This document shows, piece after piece, positions 1-10,905 of a DNA stretch of 64,000 nucleotides (position 1 is the first letter of the stretch; every line of letters begins with the position of its first letter). The notes beneath the pieces were generated by a model. It saw only the letters and a program-made list of their open reading frames with translations, was not told the origin of the DNA and did not search any database. This DNA comes from Yponomeuta sedellus. Taxonomy: Eukaryota > Arthropoda > Insecta > Lepidoptera > Yponomeutidae. The position numbers and the translations under genes are program-made. The stretch covers positions 10,882,001 to 10,946,000 of the forward strand of contig OW203727.1 in assembly GCA_934045075.1 (NCBI GenBank), read 5' to 3'.

Positions 1-465
1 GTACGACAAAGTCCGGAAGATATTTCCCTTTCGGCCGCCATGGCAACTAAACTTCGCAACCGGTTGCGAACACGGAAATTTGATTCTTTGTCTGCAATTA
101 GTTGCGAATAAAGATTTTTTTTTCTTTATACGCAACTAGTTGCCAACAATTTCATTTCTGCACAAGATCTGTCGGTGAAACGTCACACAATGAAGGCATA
201 AATGAAAATGAAATTTTCATTTCATTTTACCTCTAATCTTATACGCATTGAGGGTTGCACGTGAGCCGTTTCGAGATTGTGGGCAGAATTGATGTGTTGG
301 CTTGGCGCATGTTTATTAACACTGTGATGTAAGACCTATCGACATTGATTATTGACTTTGGCAAATGCAATAAGTAAGAACTTGGCAATAGCACTGAATG
401 CTTAGCCTGTGCTGCGGGAGGCTATACAAGAATTATATTAAATGTATGAGATAGAAGGGACATTT
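1..465. other. Unassigned AT-rich DNA
   Basis: I see no open frame of note, RNA gene or recognisable repeat here. Confidence 0.5.
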
Positions 466-575
466 TTTGTGCACAGAAATTACAGTAACAGAAATAATAT
501 AAAAATATAGTACGATTGGCAGCCTTATTAGTAAAAGCAATTTCTTCCAGGCAACCATAGACCGATACAAGAAAG
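466..575 (-). repeat. Detached CR1/L2-type LINE 3' tail (copy 1)
   Basis: The plus strand shows the block GGCAGCCTTATTAGTAAAAG followed by CAATTTCTTCCAGGCAACC. The same block recurs at 4657, 20641, 44329 and, reversed, at 8021, 28770 and 58100, and in the 3' end of the complete LINE at 30861. It reads as a 5'-truncated minus-strand copy. The hairpin seen in better copies is partly decayed (two mismatches). Confidence 0.6.
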
Positions 576-1185
576 AAACAATGCATCAATAATTAAATTA
601 ATAGATATACATACATACTACTAGTTAAATTATATATGGAAAGAGGAAATAATATAATATGCCTACCTACCTAATATTTAACTTATTTGAAGGTAGTATA
701 TTCCTTCACTCTACATTTAAAAGCGGTACTATGAAGTTAGGCGGTACTAATTAAAGAAAACCAAGAAAACCACCAGAAACCAGAAAAATACTAGCAAGTT
801 CTCTTTACTTCATTTGCAGTAAGCGCGGTGTAAAGCTGGCATAGCAAATTCCAGCCATTCAGGCAGTATGCCAGGCGCAGATAGCGACTGAATATTAAAT
901 ACTCTACACGTCATGTTGTCACTCATGTCAGGTTGGTTTGACGTCATATATAGCGGCGATGGACCGTCGAATTCAATACAAAAGGACGTACAAACGGAGA
1001 GAATCTGTATTCAGTGCTGATAGTTTTTAAAGAAAGAATATTGGCAGTTTGAATAAATCTCGTTAAAAAAATAAGCAGAGTTACCTCCGAAATGCGCAAC
1101 TGCTAAAACCGTTTAGTGCACGTCAATAAGAATTAGATGGATAGATAAAAGACTTATAAGAAATATTCTGTAAAATATGTACACC
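576..1185. other. Unassigned DNA
   Basis: Nothing recognisable. A TATA-like run near 950 has no supporting gene downstream. Confidence 0.45.
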
Positions 1186-1436
1186 TACAGTCTATTTATT
1201 TTTACTAGTCCAATTTAGTAAACAAGATTCTAACCTTAAAATTGAGATTAGATTCCTAAACTAGACAATTTCTCGCAAATTCAGGAACTATGTTTATAAA
1301 ATTGGCAGCGTGTTATCTAAAAAAGTGTTCCAGGTTACTTCATTTATGGAAATATGGCAGTTTTGGACTAAAAAGTCACAGTTTAAGGGTAGAATCTTGT
1401 TTACTAAATTGGACAAGTAAGAATAAGTAGACTGTA
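1186..1436. mobile_element. Tc1/mariner-like MITE, copy 1
   Basis: A 247-bp non-coding element is flanked by TA on both sides. It begins CAGTCTATTTATT and ends with the inverted form, giving terminal inverted repeats of about 50 bp that include GTCCAATTTAGTAAACAAGA. A near-identical copy lies at 22166-22426. TA duplications and CAGT-type ends are typical of the Tc1/mariner superfamily. There is no transposase, so it is non-autonomous. Confidence 0.8.
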
Positions 1437-1789
1437 GATATTTCGTTTTTACACACATAATATATATACGTGGAAAGTTACAGAATCTTAACCCACAGAT
1501 TTATAAGTAGGAAGACTCGGCAACGCAATGTAAATCGATTTGTGAAGCAGATTTGCGTTGCTTCCGCAAGAGTGCATTACTGGTTCGCTTCGACTAGATT
1601 TGGGCAATTGCGGGTTAGTACCTATTGGTAAATATGTGAAGCTTTAGCTTCGTATTGTACTGATATGAAATGCCGATTCGTCATCGGCAAAGTGGCCAAA
1701 ATAAATTGATTTGAAACGCCTAGCCACCTCATAGACATGTGTCTCGTAACTGTTAACTCAAAGTGGATACTTAAACTTTGGCCACACGG
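1437..1789. other. Unassigned DNA
   Basis: No gene or repeat recognised. Confidence 0.4.
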
Positions 1790-1978
1790 TAGGGACGTGG
1801 GATGAATGGCGCGGAAAAGTCGCGTCGCCTTTTCAAGCCACTTTTATACAAAACGTATGAAAGTGGCTTGACGGGACGAAGCCCACACAGAAGATGAGAC
1901 TTCACACAAGAGGTCACGAACTCTATTCAACGCCTCGATTCTTTTCCGTGCCCCCGTCCTATGTCCTTCCTGTGTGGC
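1790..1978. mobile_element. GC-rich-ended MITE family G, copy 1
   Basis: The two ends are inverted relatives: GGCGCGGAAAAGTCGCGTC on the left, and TTTTCCGTGCCCCCGTCC near the right. Related copies are at 49382-49565 and 62985-63130, with a fragment at 41325-41385. All share a central GACGGGACGAAGC-like block and AAGTGGCTTG / GTACTGAA-like arms. It is non-coding; the superfamily is unknown. Confidence 0.55.
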
Positions 1979-2928
1979 TCAAGCATAAGAAATCATGCTA
2001 ATAAGGTTAACCGCAAACATTACAAGCAAGGCGATGTAAATCCACGCAACAAATATCAAGGCATGTTTGCTTTCCTGTTAAAAAAGGCAAACTTATTAAT
2101 ATTTTTCCCACCGCACTTCCCAAGGAAGTGCCTTGATGTAAGCTCGTGAGGCTGGCCTGCATGCATCCGGAAAAGGTAAATGAAATTATAGATGTCTTTG
2201 TGGGAAAAAAGTTTCATTCCATATACATAAAGTCGTTGGCACTGGCCGTGAACTTTGCGCTTGCCGTTGAGAATCAAGTTTGTAGGCACGAAGCACAATA
2301 TATAAATGCTTTGCCGAGAACTGAGCTTCGCGATTGTTCATACGTACTGCAGGTTGAGTACAAATAAGCCGCCTATAGTTACGATTCAACGCGTAACGTA
2401 TGTTGAGTTTATGCACAGTTCCACTCCACTGAGTTATGAACTGCTAGATCACTTAAAAGTGCACACTAAAACGGATTTTTAATTCATGTCTTCAGAGGCG
2501 AATATTGAAAATTCTTAATTTTCGTAGTTGATGATTTTCCGGGAATTCCCCTAAAGAGATGAAATAAGGCATGAAAGATTGTATAGTACACACTAAAGCT
2601 ATGGTTCAGAAAGCACGAAGTGTTGCACAGAAAAATGCTTTCCAGTTACTAGTATGAGCTGAGAATTTTGTTTTTTTTATGCCGTTTATAATCTATTTTT
2701 ACATTCCGCACAAAGTTCAGTAATAAATTATATTATACAGTGTCTATATTTAACTTTTTTTCAACATAGGTATACACCGTTGCTTGACATCCATAAGAAG
2801 TATGGGAAGCAATAATGTACGAGTATATCAAGTTCTTTGCTCGTTCTAATTCATCTTATTAATTTGTTGAAATTGGTTGTAATAAAAAAACTGCTTAGGT
2901 ACATCTAGGGAACAACTGAATTATATAA
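1979..2928. other. Unassigned DNA with short chance ORFs
   Basis: Overlapping frames of 62-80 codons occur on both strands at 1961-2416. None resembles a known protein, and heavy overlap of both strands argues against coding. The rest is AT-rich. Confidence 0.45.
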
Positions 2929-3027
2929 ATATCGTTATCAACCCTTGTATGTCCCCACTGCTGGGGCACGTGTCTCTTCCTGCATCGCAGGAAAGTTAGG
3001 CCATACTCCACCACAGGGGCCAAGTCA
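2929..3027 (-). mobile_element. SINE-5S 3' fragment (copy 1)
   Basis: Contains the 3' block CCCCACTGCTGGGGCACG and CCTGCATCGCAGGAAAGTT in antisense, as in the complete copies at 11705 and 59945. The 5S-like head is missing, as expected for 5' truncation. Confidence 0.75.
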
Positions 3028-4656
3028 TATAATATACTAGATATTTAGTGGCGCATTTTTGGCTCTGCATTCCGTTTTACTTTCACCTCTAGTTCATACA
3101 GTTGTCTCTCACACAATAACAAATCTGACCTTCCAGAAAATTACCTGCATCTAACCAATAGTTATCCTTATCAACAATCTATTTCTTACTGTGTAAGGTT
3201 TTCACAACAACATTAATCATCGCTTGCCAGCATAAAATGTTTTTGATAATATGAGTTAGCTGACTCTAGCCACTGCGGTCAAGTTGGTTTTAATTAACCT
3301 TTCTTGAGAGCATTGTTTTAGGACGTGATTGCCCTAAAACAATGAAAGGCGGACAATGAAAACAGACAGGGTTTTTTTGAAACAAATTTAATAAGTATCG
3401 TCTTAAAAATAAGTGATTCCGATTTTTCAAGAAAGTTAGTAATTTTAAGAGCCTCGGCTGTTTGTTTCGACTAAGGATTTATGTTAATTTTTGAAACGAT
3501 ACGATAAAGAAGAATCTGCGTCGATGACCCCGGAAGTGCGTTATTGAAAAGGAAGTCGGTAACTACATCGACAGAGATCCTACTAAATAAATCTAACATG
3601 CTCAAAGCCAGGCTGTTAATTTCTAGTGATGCCATAAAATATTACTTTGTAAGTAATTCTTTACGTTCTTCTAGCTAAAACTTTTGTAACATGTTGTGTA
3701 CATAATTCAAGTCTGACAAAATTTCTAATTCTATTCCTAATTGAGCACAAGATAGTGTAAGTTATATTTATAACTTACACTATCTTGTGCTTAATTTAGC
3801 TGAAGGGGAGATACTCCCAAAAATATATTGCTTTAAGATATTATTCTACTTTTTTGTTGGCGTAATTAATATAGTAATAATATATATAATATACAGTATT
3901 CCTATGCTTTACTTCAGTTCTCTCAGATTAATCGTCTCTGAGCTTAGGCGCGGACAGATAGAGATACAGATGGACGGCCATGGCTAAATAATTATAAGGG
4001 TTTCTTGTTAGCTAGGAAATCCTAAACATTTGAACAGTCGGAAATCCCTCAAAAAAAGGGATAATAGTATCCTTTTATTCTTTTTATATAAAGTATCTGA
4101 TAATGAGTCTCTAGAATGACGCAATTATAAGCTCCTACAACGATCCTCCAAAATGAATTTAGTATGACAAACAATCTGGGGCATTACTGAACAATCAGAA
4201 CAAGCAAAGCAACAACCAAAAATAAATCATTTGCATATGTTTTGTTGCCTCCACGTGAAACAAGTTGGCACTAAAGTATGTGTGGACAAATTGTTTCGAT
4301 GAATGAATACTAACTTAGGCGCAAGCCACTTCAGATTTAGCGCGGGCTCGGATATGGCGCGGACATTACAAAGACGCGGGAAGGACAGGGCTAGGACATG
4401 GCGCTGAAATGACCCGACTTGACCTGACGCAAGTTTGAATAGAGGGGTCGGTGGTCACAATTAGCGATGTCAGTTTTTTTTTGCAAATCTAAAATAGAAA
4501 TTACGTCGACAAAGTAAAAAAAAAAATATAATGAGAATTTTTTCAATATTTATCTTTGTATTTGAATTTTAAATTAGCCTTTCATGACAACATAATTATA
4601 GCACAATTTGATACTTTAAATCAGATTTAACCTGTCTCTCGGTAGCCGAATCTTAA
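3028..4656. other. Unassigned AT-rich DNA with two hairpins
   Basis: No gene recognised. An open frame of 66 codons at 3787-3987 begins inside the 3744-3791 palindrome and is low-complexity hydrophobic, probably chance. A smaller hairpin, CATTGTTTTAGG and its complement, lies at 3311-3344. Confidence 0.45.
3744..3791. repeat. Perfect palindrome, 23-bp arms
   Basis: Left arm 3744-3766 (AGCACAAGATAGTGTAAGTT plus ATA) is the exact complement of right arm 3769-3791, with a 2-base spacer. The inverted match continues three further bases outward if one wobble is allowed. Its length exceeds chance; it may be a very small fold-back element. Confidence 0.85.
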
Positions 4657-4785
4657 GATAAGATAAGAATATTCTTTATTGTATACACCAGAAAATAATT
4701 ACAGAGACAACATTTACAAAAGAAGATGTACAATTGGCGGCCTTATTGCTGATAGCAATTTCTTCCAGGCAACCTTAAATCAGAA
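4657..4785 (-). repeat. Detached LINE 3' tail (copy 2) with intact hairpin
   Basis: On the plus strand the order is AAGATAAGATAAGAATATTC, TTTATTGTATACACC, then GTACAATTGGCGGCC and TTCTTCCAGGCAACC. The complement would read as a LINE 3' UTR ending in an AATAAAG-like signal and a TCTTA repeat tail. At 4745-4759 ATTGCT-gat-AGCAAT forms a perfect 6-bp stem with a 3-base loop. Confidence 0.7.
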
Positions 4786-5263
4786 AGATCTTCTTCTTCT
4801 TTTAAATAAAAAAAGTCGAGTTATCCCCGAAAAGCGGGACTTTCCACCCGACACCTAAAAATCGGAACGTCCCGCCAAAATCGGGACGTTTAGCAACGCA
4901 CAGTCTATTGTCCGGCATCGAGCATGCATGTCAGCATATCCTCAGAAGACAAAGACATCGGGCGCGGAATCTGACATGATGCGTCATAAAGTCATCCGCA
5001 ACCTACCGTTTGATGTATTAAGATTTCGACTTTATTTCTATTTAGGTTAAGTATACAATTTGAATAGAATGGAAAAAACCCATGCAATCTCCCTGCCTGA
5101 TGTGTTTCAGATTCTCTGTGGCTTGCGCCTTAGCAACAAAGTGACGCCCAAGGAAAATGACATAATATCAGCAATTTCATATCTTGTCCACGTAGCAATT
5201 TGACAAAAGACTGACATGTTCCGGGCAAACCTACCATGTGTGACGGCCATTGATCTGGGGTAA

Positions 5264-5620
5264 AAAGGTTTTTAAAATTGTCCTTAGCACGGGTTAGTGC
5301 ATTAAAAATAATATAATCATGTGGGTACAGCGATATCATACCGATGTAAAACCTAACTGCAAAGGGGCTGCAAGTGATGCAAATTACTTCAGCCAGATAA
5401 CGCTGCCTGCCTGTACGTAATACAGAGAATATTGTAAAGAGGTTCGAAATTTCACTAATGCCGGTGAGTCGCCCATTAGCTCAGTTAGAAAGAGCGCTGG
5501 CACGGATAGCCAGAGGTCGCGGGTTCGAATCCCGGCATGGGTGAAATTTTTAGCCTCTAAAAAAGGTTTTTTAAAATTGTCACGGGTTAGTGCATAAAAA
5601 AAAAATATAATTGCATCGTC
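5264..5620 (+). mobile_element. SINE-A, tandem-like copy
   Basis: The order is SINE-A tail (AGCACGGGTTAGTGCATT), a leader of about 190 bp (5320-5470), a tRNA-like head starting GCCCATTAGCTCAGTT with B box GGTTCGAATCCC, the block GCCTCTAAA..AGGTTTTT, then a second shorter tail. The head folds as a tRNA with anticodon stem CTGGC/GCCAG and loop ACGGATA. C replaces the invariant T33, so it is not a working tRNA. The tail appears both before and after the head, as in a partial tandem dimer. Confidence 0.75.
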
Positions 5621-6178
5621 TATGTTTTCCTTAATACTCATTTCTTTGTATACGATAGAGTATAAGTGAGTATAAGTAAAATAAGGCGGGGATTCAAAGA
5701 TAATTTATGTGAGAATGAGAAAAGCCTTTTTTAACAATTATAAATTGTGGTTACAATTTCAGTAGGAATTATTTTAAATTTATTGTTCATAGTTACGTAA
5801 GTAAGATAAAGAATAAAAGTCACATTTTTTCTTATATATTCTATACCTATATCAGGGCACAATCCTTTTCTCAAACGGAGAAAGAAAGATTATTGATACG
5901 TGCCTGGATTCAAACCCACGACCTCTTGAATGCGAGGTCAGCGTTTACCGATGCGCGACGTAATTTTTCTTGAAATGCGGTAGAATTATGGTATAACAAT
6001 GGCTTGCCTTTAAATGTTCTTGATTCAAATGCAATCCATTGCGATACAATTTCATTTCATTCAATTCCTTGAATTCAACAATTACTTCGTAACTTACGGT
6101 AAAATGAAAGCAATAAATTGTGAAGAAACCTAAGTGTCTGACTCAGCATTTGAAATCGTTAGTCTACTCTAGGTCTTA
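5621..6178. other. AT-rich DNA with an antisense tRNA-like remnant
   Basis: At 5880-5965 the minus strand has a tRNA-like segment with B-box-like GGTTTGAATCC and an anticodon-arm-like GACCTCGCATTCAAGAGGTC. It is probably the head of a decayed SINE. The rest is unassigned. Confidence 0.4.
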
Positions 6179-6450
6179 ATCGCTCATGGCCTAGTCGGAC
6201 CAAGTGATTGGAATCAATCACTTGAGTTAAGCAACAACAGGCGCGGTCAGGTGCAGGGTGGGTGGCCGTCCCGTGACTACCGCTAGTGGCATTTTTCGGA
6301 GCGCTTCCGTGCTTTATAAGGCTTGTTAAGCCGTTGGTGCTGGCTAGCGTTAAGCCTTGTCAGAGGCCTCATGGGTGGCTTCACAGTACAATTTCTGACA
6401 GCAAGGCCCGCCACTGTCTTACAATCATCCACCAACCCGGACTTGGCCCA
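6179..6450 (+). mobile_element. SINE-5S (copy 2), 5S rRNA-derived head
   Basis: The head contains GAGTTAAGC..GGCGCGGTCAGG and GGGTGGGTGGCCGTC. These match the internal promoter region of eukaryotic 5S rRNA (A box, intermediate element, C box). The body follows with GCCGTTGGTGCTGGC and CCTCATGGGTGGCTT, then CCACTGTCTTACAATC. The 3' end is truncated near TTGGCCCACA. This is SINE3-type architecture; pol III transcription is inferred from family knowledge. Confidence 0.8.
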
Positions 6451-6660
6451 CAATTTATGAACATTTTGTACCACGTTATCACGTCCCGAATACCATGCCG
6501 GGGGTCGTGGGTTCGATTCCCAGTGGCGGCCACTGTAGCCGGCCGCTGGTTATGGCGTCAATCTGATTGTATTTCCGAGTTAGTGGTGTCCTTGCCTGTT
6601 TACCACAGCACAGGATACTCTAATCGCCTATTACTCATTCACTTGTAAGGCCTACGTACC
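6451..6660 (+). repeat. Possible tRNA-like SINE remnant
   Basis: A B-box-like GGGTTCGATTCCCAG lies at about 6507-6525 after GGGGGTCGT, directly downstream of SINE-5S. The A box is unclear. No second copy was seen in the window, so family membership is open. Confidence 0.35.
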
Positions 6661-8020
6661 CTAAAACAATCCATCTAACACACATCGTGTTTTTAGGAAT
6701 AATACCGATGGTTTTTAGCATTTATCTATCAGACAGGGCCACCACACAGCACAAAACCCATAGAAGACAAAAATATTGGTAAAAGGCAACAAAAAAAAAG
6801 TTGTATGTAGCAAAAGTGGTTGTGATAAGCAAATTTTTATTGACGTCGTTCAGGAATTGCGTCTTGTTTTGGAAACCTATTATAAAGAGGATTGAAATAT
6901 TTTTCTTACAGAATGAACTATTAGCAAGTTTCTGCTGCAATTATTACAACCCAGACTCAGTAGTCGTAATTACGTCGCAATCATCGCATCAATGTCTTTG
7001 TTTTAATTGTGTAACTTCGTACCGCGACATTAGAATACACGCTAAACATCTTGGACATAATTTGAATACTCTGGCTCGGTAATAACACCACGATAATTTC
7101 ATGTTTTCACGTCGCATTGTGGTCACGAAAATATATGACAATAAAATACAATGTTAAGTACGAGTCAACTGACGTAAAATTATAACACGTCTTTTTATTC
7201 TGATATTTGTATGTTAAAGTTAAAACTTGTAATTTGTATTTGCGCGACGGTAAGTATTCAAAATTCGAAAATCCAAAACAAAATGATCACTATAAAAGCA
7301 AAATATTTACTTAATGCACGTAAAAGCTGTTATTTCATTAGAAATCCGACTTTTAGCAGCAGGGACAATACCTATTAGTATCGCCAAGCCTGTCTTAGAA
7401 TCATAGAACGAGTACCCAGTAGAACAAAGCTTAGTAAGCAACCGAACTGTACCAATTCCCGCTTTGTACACAAGTCAAGCAAACAAGTTCGTTTACCTTT
7501 TACCCGACACGCTCTTGACCAGTTTAAGGAGCAACTCAGGTTAGTCCCTCTATTAATAAAAACCTTTAAGGAAGTGCATCGCATCAGCGTCATAGTACAG
7601 TACAGTGGACGTCAATGCCGGATCACCCACGCTAGCACTTATCACTTGTGGCATAAATGTGAATTTCGAACAAAGAAAAGCCGTCGATAAGATCCACTGC
7701 AACTAGCAAGAAACATGACAGAATTATGAAACCTGCGACTCGGAGGAGCGCTGCGTGCCTGCATACTTTGGTCTCTACAAGGGATTGTTATATTTCTTAC
7801 ATAAAATATTATACTGGGTGGCGCAAAAGTACCTACTATAGCACTATAGAAATCAATTTTTTTTATATGAAATCGGCCATTTTGATATTTCGTCTTTCGT
7901 CGTAGTAAATAAATGTAAAATCCGTGATCGTGAGGAAATTTGAGTGTCAGAGGTGTTCAAAAATAGAAAGTTAGAGTATTTCGGCAATATCCTTCGTACC
8001 TACAAGCCTTGTGGTTGCCT
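6661..8020. other. Unassigned DNA
   Basis: Two overlapping opposite-strand frames of 72-93 codons (6722-7082) and a 72-codon frame at 7375-7593 are unrecognised and low-complexity. No RNA gene or clear repeat was seen. Confidence 0.45.
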
Positions 8021-8125
8021 GGGAGAAATTAATTTTAGTAATAAGGCCGCCAATCGTACTAAATTTTTATATTATTTCTGCTATTGTATTTTCTGTGTAA
8101 AATAAAGAATATTGTATCTACTTGT
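8021..8125 (+). repeat. Detached LINE 3' tail (copy 3)
   Basis: Sense order: GTTGCCTGGGAGAAAT, ATTA..TAAT hairpin (8028-8042, 4 bp plus a mismatch), AAGGCCGCCAATCGTAC, then AAAATAAAGAATATTG. It ends in a polyadenylation-signal-like AATAAAG, as in the other copies. Confidence 0.65.
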
Positions 8126-8689
8126 CTATCTACAAGCCTACAACTTGAGACGACTATTGTGATTAGATTTTGCCGTTCATTTCAGCGTTTAAAATATTCG
8201 AATTTGATTGTACGAATGAGTTAAATAATGGAATATTCTCTTATTATGTTAATGAACAAAGCAATATTCAGTCAGCTACGCTTCATTAAACAATCGTTAA
8301 TTCGGTAGGTAGGTTGGTATCGTTAGCGCGATAACTTGCCTAAGTGGCCTGTGTAAGTAACCCTGTCTAAAAGTAGTTTAAATTGCCACTCTAATAAAAG
8401 AAATAATACGATTGCCTATCCTTGTGCAACTAAACACGCGGCTAATTGACCTGACTTCCAATTACTTCAAATTAAAACTCCGTTATCGAATGATAAGCTA
8501 CCTTCAAAATAGTTTAACCTTGGTTTAGGGGCGGGTTTTACAGCCGCTGATCACAGCAATCGACACTACACGCGCAGAAGCTTAATGAATCACAGATATC
8601 TAATAAGCAGAAAGTTCCATTACGATTGACTTACTTCACAGGAAGAATCGTTCCTGCACAGGAAAATTCAACAGAAACAGTGACATCAC
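8126..8689. other. Unassigned DNA
   Basis: No gene, RNA or repeat recognised. Confidence 0.4.
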
Positions 8690-8795
8690 AAGTATGTAAA
8701 CATCCAAGACTTGGGGTTTTTGCTGTCCCCAGCTGGGGGTCAAACCTGGGACCTCTCGCATGGTAGGCAGATGCGCTACCGCTGCTGTGTTATAT
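8690..8795 (-). mobile_element. SINE-Gly fragment (tRNA-Gly-like head)
   Basis: Read on the minus strand: AGCGGTAGCGCATCTGCC, then CCATGCGAGAGGTCCCAGG and CCCCCAGCTGGGGACAGC. It matches the copies at 10556, 17340, 29250 and 29690. The anticodon loop corresponds to GCC (glycine). The body after 'CTTGGATGTTTAC' is truncated. Confidence 0.65.
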
Positions 8796-8895
8796 TATGT
8801 TATTTTAATATAATATATTAGGCAGGGCCACATTTTCCACATAAGCGATAACCCACGAATAGAAAAATAAATTTAAATATTATTGATATAAAAAA

Positions 8896-8896
<1 letters not shown>

Positions 8897-8964
<68 letters not shown>
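8897..8964. repeat. (TA)n microsatellite
   Basis: An uninterrupted TA dinucleotide run of about 68 bases. The 73-codon frame across it encodes alternating Tyr/Ile and is an artefact. Confidence 0.97.
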
Positions 8965-8965
<1 letters not shown>

Positions 8966-9439
8966 TCTATTAATCCACTGTTAACAGCTGTCCGTTGATT
9001 GTTTCTTATGCACTTTTGCCAACTGACAGCTGTTGACAATAGATTAACAGACTGGTAGCGTTTGAGAAACCGAGGGTGAGTAACTTAATTTGTAAGTAAA
9101 TCTAAACCGAAGAAACTATTTTCGCCGCCTCCGTAACGCGTGGAATAATTTTATTGAATAACTCAAATTGGAACCAAACGACTGCTAATGTGTCGACTGA
9201 TGATTCAACCCATGGGGTCACAGGATCAGGGCCGAGTCACAATAGGATCTTCCTGCTTCTCCTTACGCGGCGGTAACGTGAAAACAACACCGGCAAGCGA
9301 CGGCAGACTAGGCCAGCGCCGACTGCGACGTAAACAAGATCACGGGATGACTATACAACAGATTAAGGGCGGTTTCTGAATTAATATTTCGATAAGTAAA
9401 TATTTAACGTAACGAATGCATCCGACAGAGAACCAAAGT
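8965..9439. other. Unassigned DNA
   Basis: A 63-codon frame at 9188-9379 is unrecognised. At 9370-9420 a segment (GGTTTCTGAATTAATATTTC) resembles one end of MITE family F (17103, 26816, 56713). Confidence 0.4.
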
Positions 9440-9665
9440 AATCGACATAGCTCAGAGAATTAGTGAGCTGAAGTGGCAGTGGGCTGGCCATATCTCGCGA
9501 AGAACCGAGTGGAGGCGCGTCTCCACTCGACTCGGCAAACGTAGTGTAGGACGCCCTTCGACCAGGTGGGATGGTGAGGAAGACAGGGCGCTATGGCACT
9601 CATTAGGGGAGGGCTATGTCCACCAGTGGACTACATAATATAGCCTGAAGAAGAAGAAGAAGGAG
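9440..9665 (+). pseudogene. RTE-type LINE reverse transcriptase, 3' end fragment
   Basis: The plus strand encodes, with internal deletions, ELKWQWAGHISRRT, then GKRSVGRPSTRW, then ALWHSLGEGYVHQWT. These match the C-terminal tail of the endonuclease-reverse transcriptases abundant in Lepidoptera and usually assigned to the RTE clade. The frame stops just before a (GAA)n tail at about 9650-9664, the usual trinucleotide tail of RTE elements. Everything upstream (endonuclease and RT core) is absent, so this is a dead 5'-truncated insertion. A related end is at 26640-26770, and short non-coding relatives are at 28173, 43859 and 61781. Confidence 0.75.
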
Positions 9666-9721
9666 AAATATTTAAATGTAGCGCGGTCTCTTTGAATTTT
9701 TCAGAACCGCTCGTAGCCACG

Positions 9722-9957
9722 GCTGCTTGAATGACCTTAACGAATTACGAAGGTTAAACAACATAGGGGGCGTTCAGTGCATGGATGGGTGACCGTCTAT
9801 GACTAACGCTAATGGCATTTTTCCGGCAGGTTCCGTGCTTCGCAAGGCACGCTAAGCAGTTGGTGTCGTCTGCCGTCGATAGATGGCAGTCGGTAGGCCA
9901 AGTCACAGGCCCTAGGTCGGCTTGAAAACTTCTGATAGAAAGACCAGCCACTTGTTG
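9722..9957 (+). mobile_element. SINE-5S (copy 3)
   Basis: C-box-like GTGCATGGATGGGTGACCGTC at 9776-9796 is followed by TGGCATTTTTCCG and TTCGCAAGGCACG..AAGC. The 3' third is missing after CACTTG. Confidence 0.75.
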
Positions 9958-10555
9958 CCTGTTAAACGATTGCTTGCTAGGTATCTTTCATTTCCAATTC
10001 ACTACTACATTATATATTACGCATACCAGTAGCAGAAAACTAGCATTGGTCGCCTGTGACTAGCATTTTGCAGGACTGCAGCCTCTTTCTTAAGTAGCTT
10101 TAATTTATGTTCACTTATTTTTTATAAGTTTTTGTAAATTTCGTGTAAGTTTCATTTGAGTTAGAAATAAGCGATTTCACTTTCACTCACTACCTACTAT
10201 CAAATTCGCAATAGCTCAAATCAACTTATAAAGTTAAGCCAGTCCCGAGTCACTACTGTTTCATCCAAATCCAAACTGATGTAGACTAACCTTTATCTCA
10301 TCGGACCTTGCGCAGGAGTGCGGCGTCGATATGCGGATCACGTCCTTGCGGACACAAAGTGCCGATTAAGACGACATATTTACTTCCACTAGGTACTTTA
10401 TCTTATTAATGTCCCATTGAAAGCTCGTGTTTGGTTCGTGTGATAGTATTATGTACCTAGGTATTATACAAAAAAATTCATGGTATAGATGGGCAAAAGG
10501 AGTTAATGGTGATGAGACCCATTGGAGAGACGTAGAAAATGCACTTTTTATTTTT
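9958..10555. other. Unassigned DNA
   Basis: No gene or repeat recognised. Confidence 0.4.
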
Positions 10556-10770
10556 ACGATCTCTGTGGCGCAGCGGTAGCGCATCTACCTGCCATGCAAG
10601 AGGTCCCGGGTTCGAATCACGGCTGGGAAAAAAAATCCCCAGTTCTTGGATGTGTACAATTGTACATGTTTGTGATGTCGTTGTTTCTGGTTCCCACGTC
10701 ATAGGGTATCCTAGTGTGGGGCCAGAAGCAATGTATGTGCCTGTATGTAAATGTTATGTTATTAAATATA
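10556..10770 (+). mobile_element. SINE-Gly, nearly complete
   Basis: A box GTGGCGCAGCGGTAGCGCA and B box GGGTTCGAATC flank an anticodon arm with loop TGCCATG, i.e. GCC, so the head derives from tRNA-Gly. The body has TCTTGGATGTGTAC, TGTGATGTCGTTGTTTCTGG, GGTATCCTAGTGTGGGGCC and AGAAGCAATGTATGTGCC, and ends TAAATGTTATGTTATTAAAT. The acceptor stem does not pair, so it is not a functional tRNA. Two frames of 60-119 codons across it are read-through. Confidence 0.75.
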
Positions 10771-10839
10771 ATTTTCATGATGATATGTGTACGCCAACGA
10801 CCGTAGCTAAAAACTGCAGGCTTGTTTATAATGATAATG

Positions 10840-10905
10840 TACCATATAGTGTGAGTGAAGACGCCACTGGACTCTGTATAAATCATCTCATTACGTAGAT
10901 GCAAA
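10840..10905 (+). mobile_element. SINE-C 3' end fragment
   Basis: TAGTGTGAGTGAAGACGCCA, then CTGTATAAATCATCTCATTA and GTAGATGCAAAG match the 3' end of the full SINE-C at 14596-14995. Only the last ~65 bp are present. Confidence 0.65.

Noticed and set aside
5470..5545. tRNA gene (plus strand)
   Set aside because: A and B boxes and a cloverleaf are present, but T33 is C, the same segment recurs many times with the same flanks, and there is no T-run terminator. It is a SINE head.
6180..6280. 5S rRNA gene
   Set aside because: Only the internal promoter region is 5S-like. It is followed by a conserved unrelated body in ten copies.
8818..9039. 73-codon minus-strand gene
   Set aside because: Mostly Tyr/Ile repeats encoded by the (TA)n microsatellite.
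10560..10630. tRNA-Gly(GCC) gene
   Set aside because: Anticodon loop and B box fit, but the acceptor ends do not pair and the same body follows in four other copies. It is SINE-Gly.
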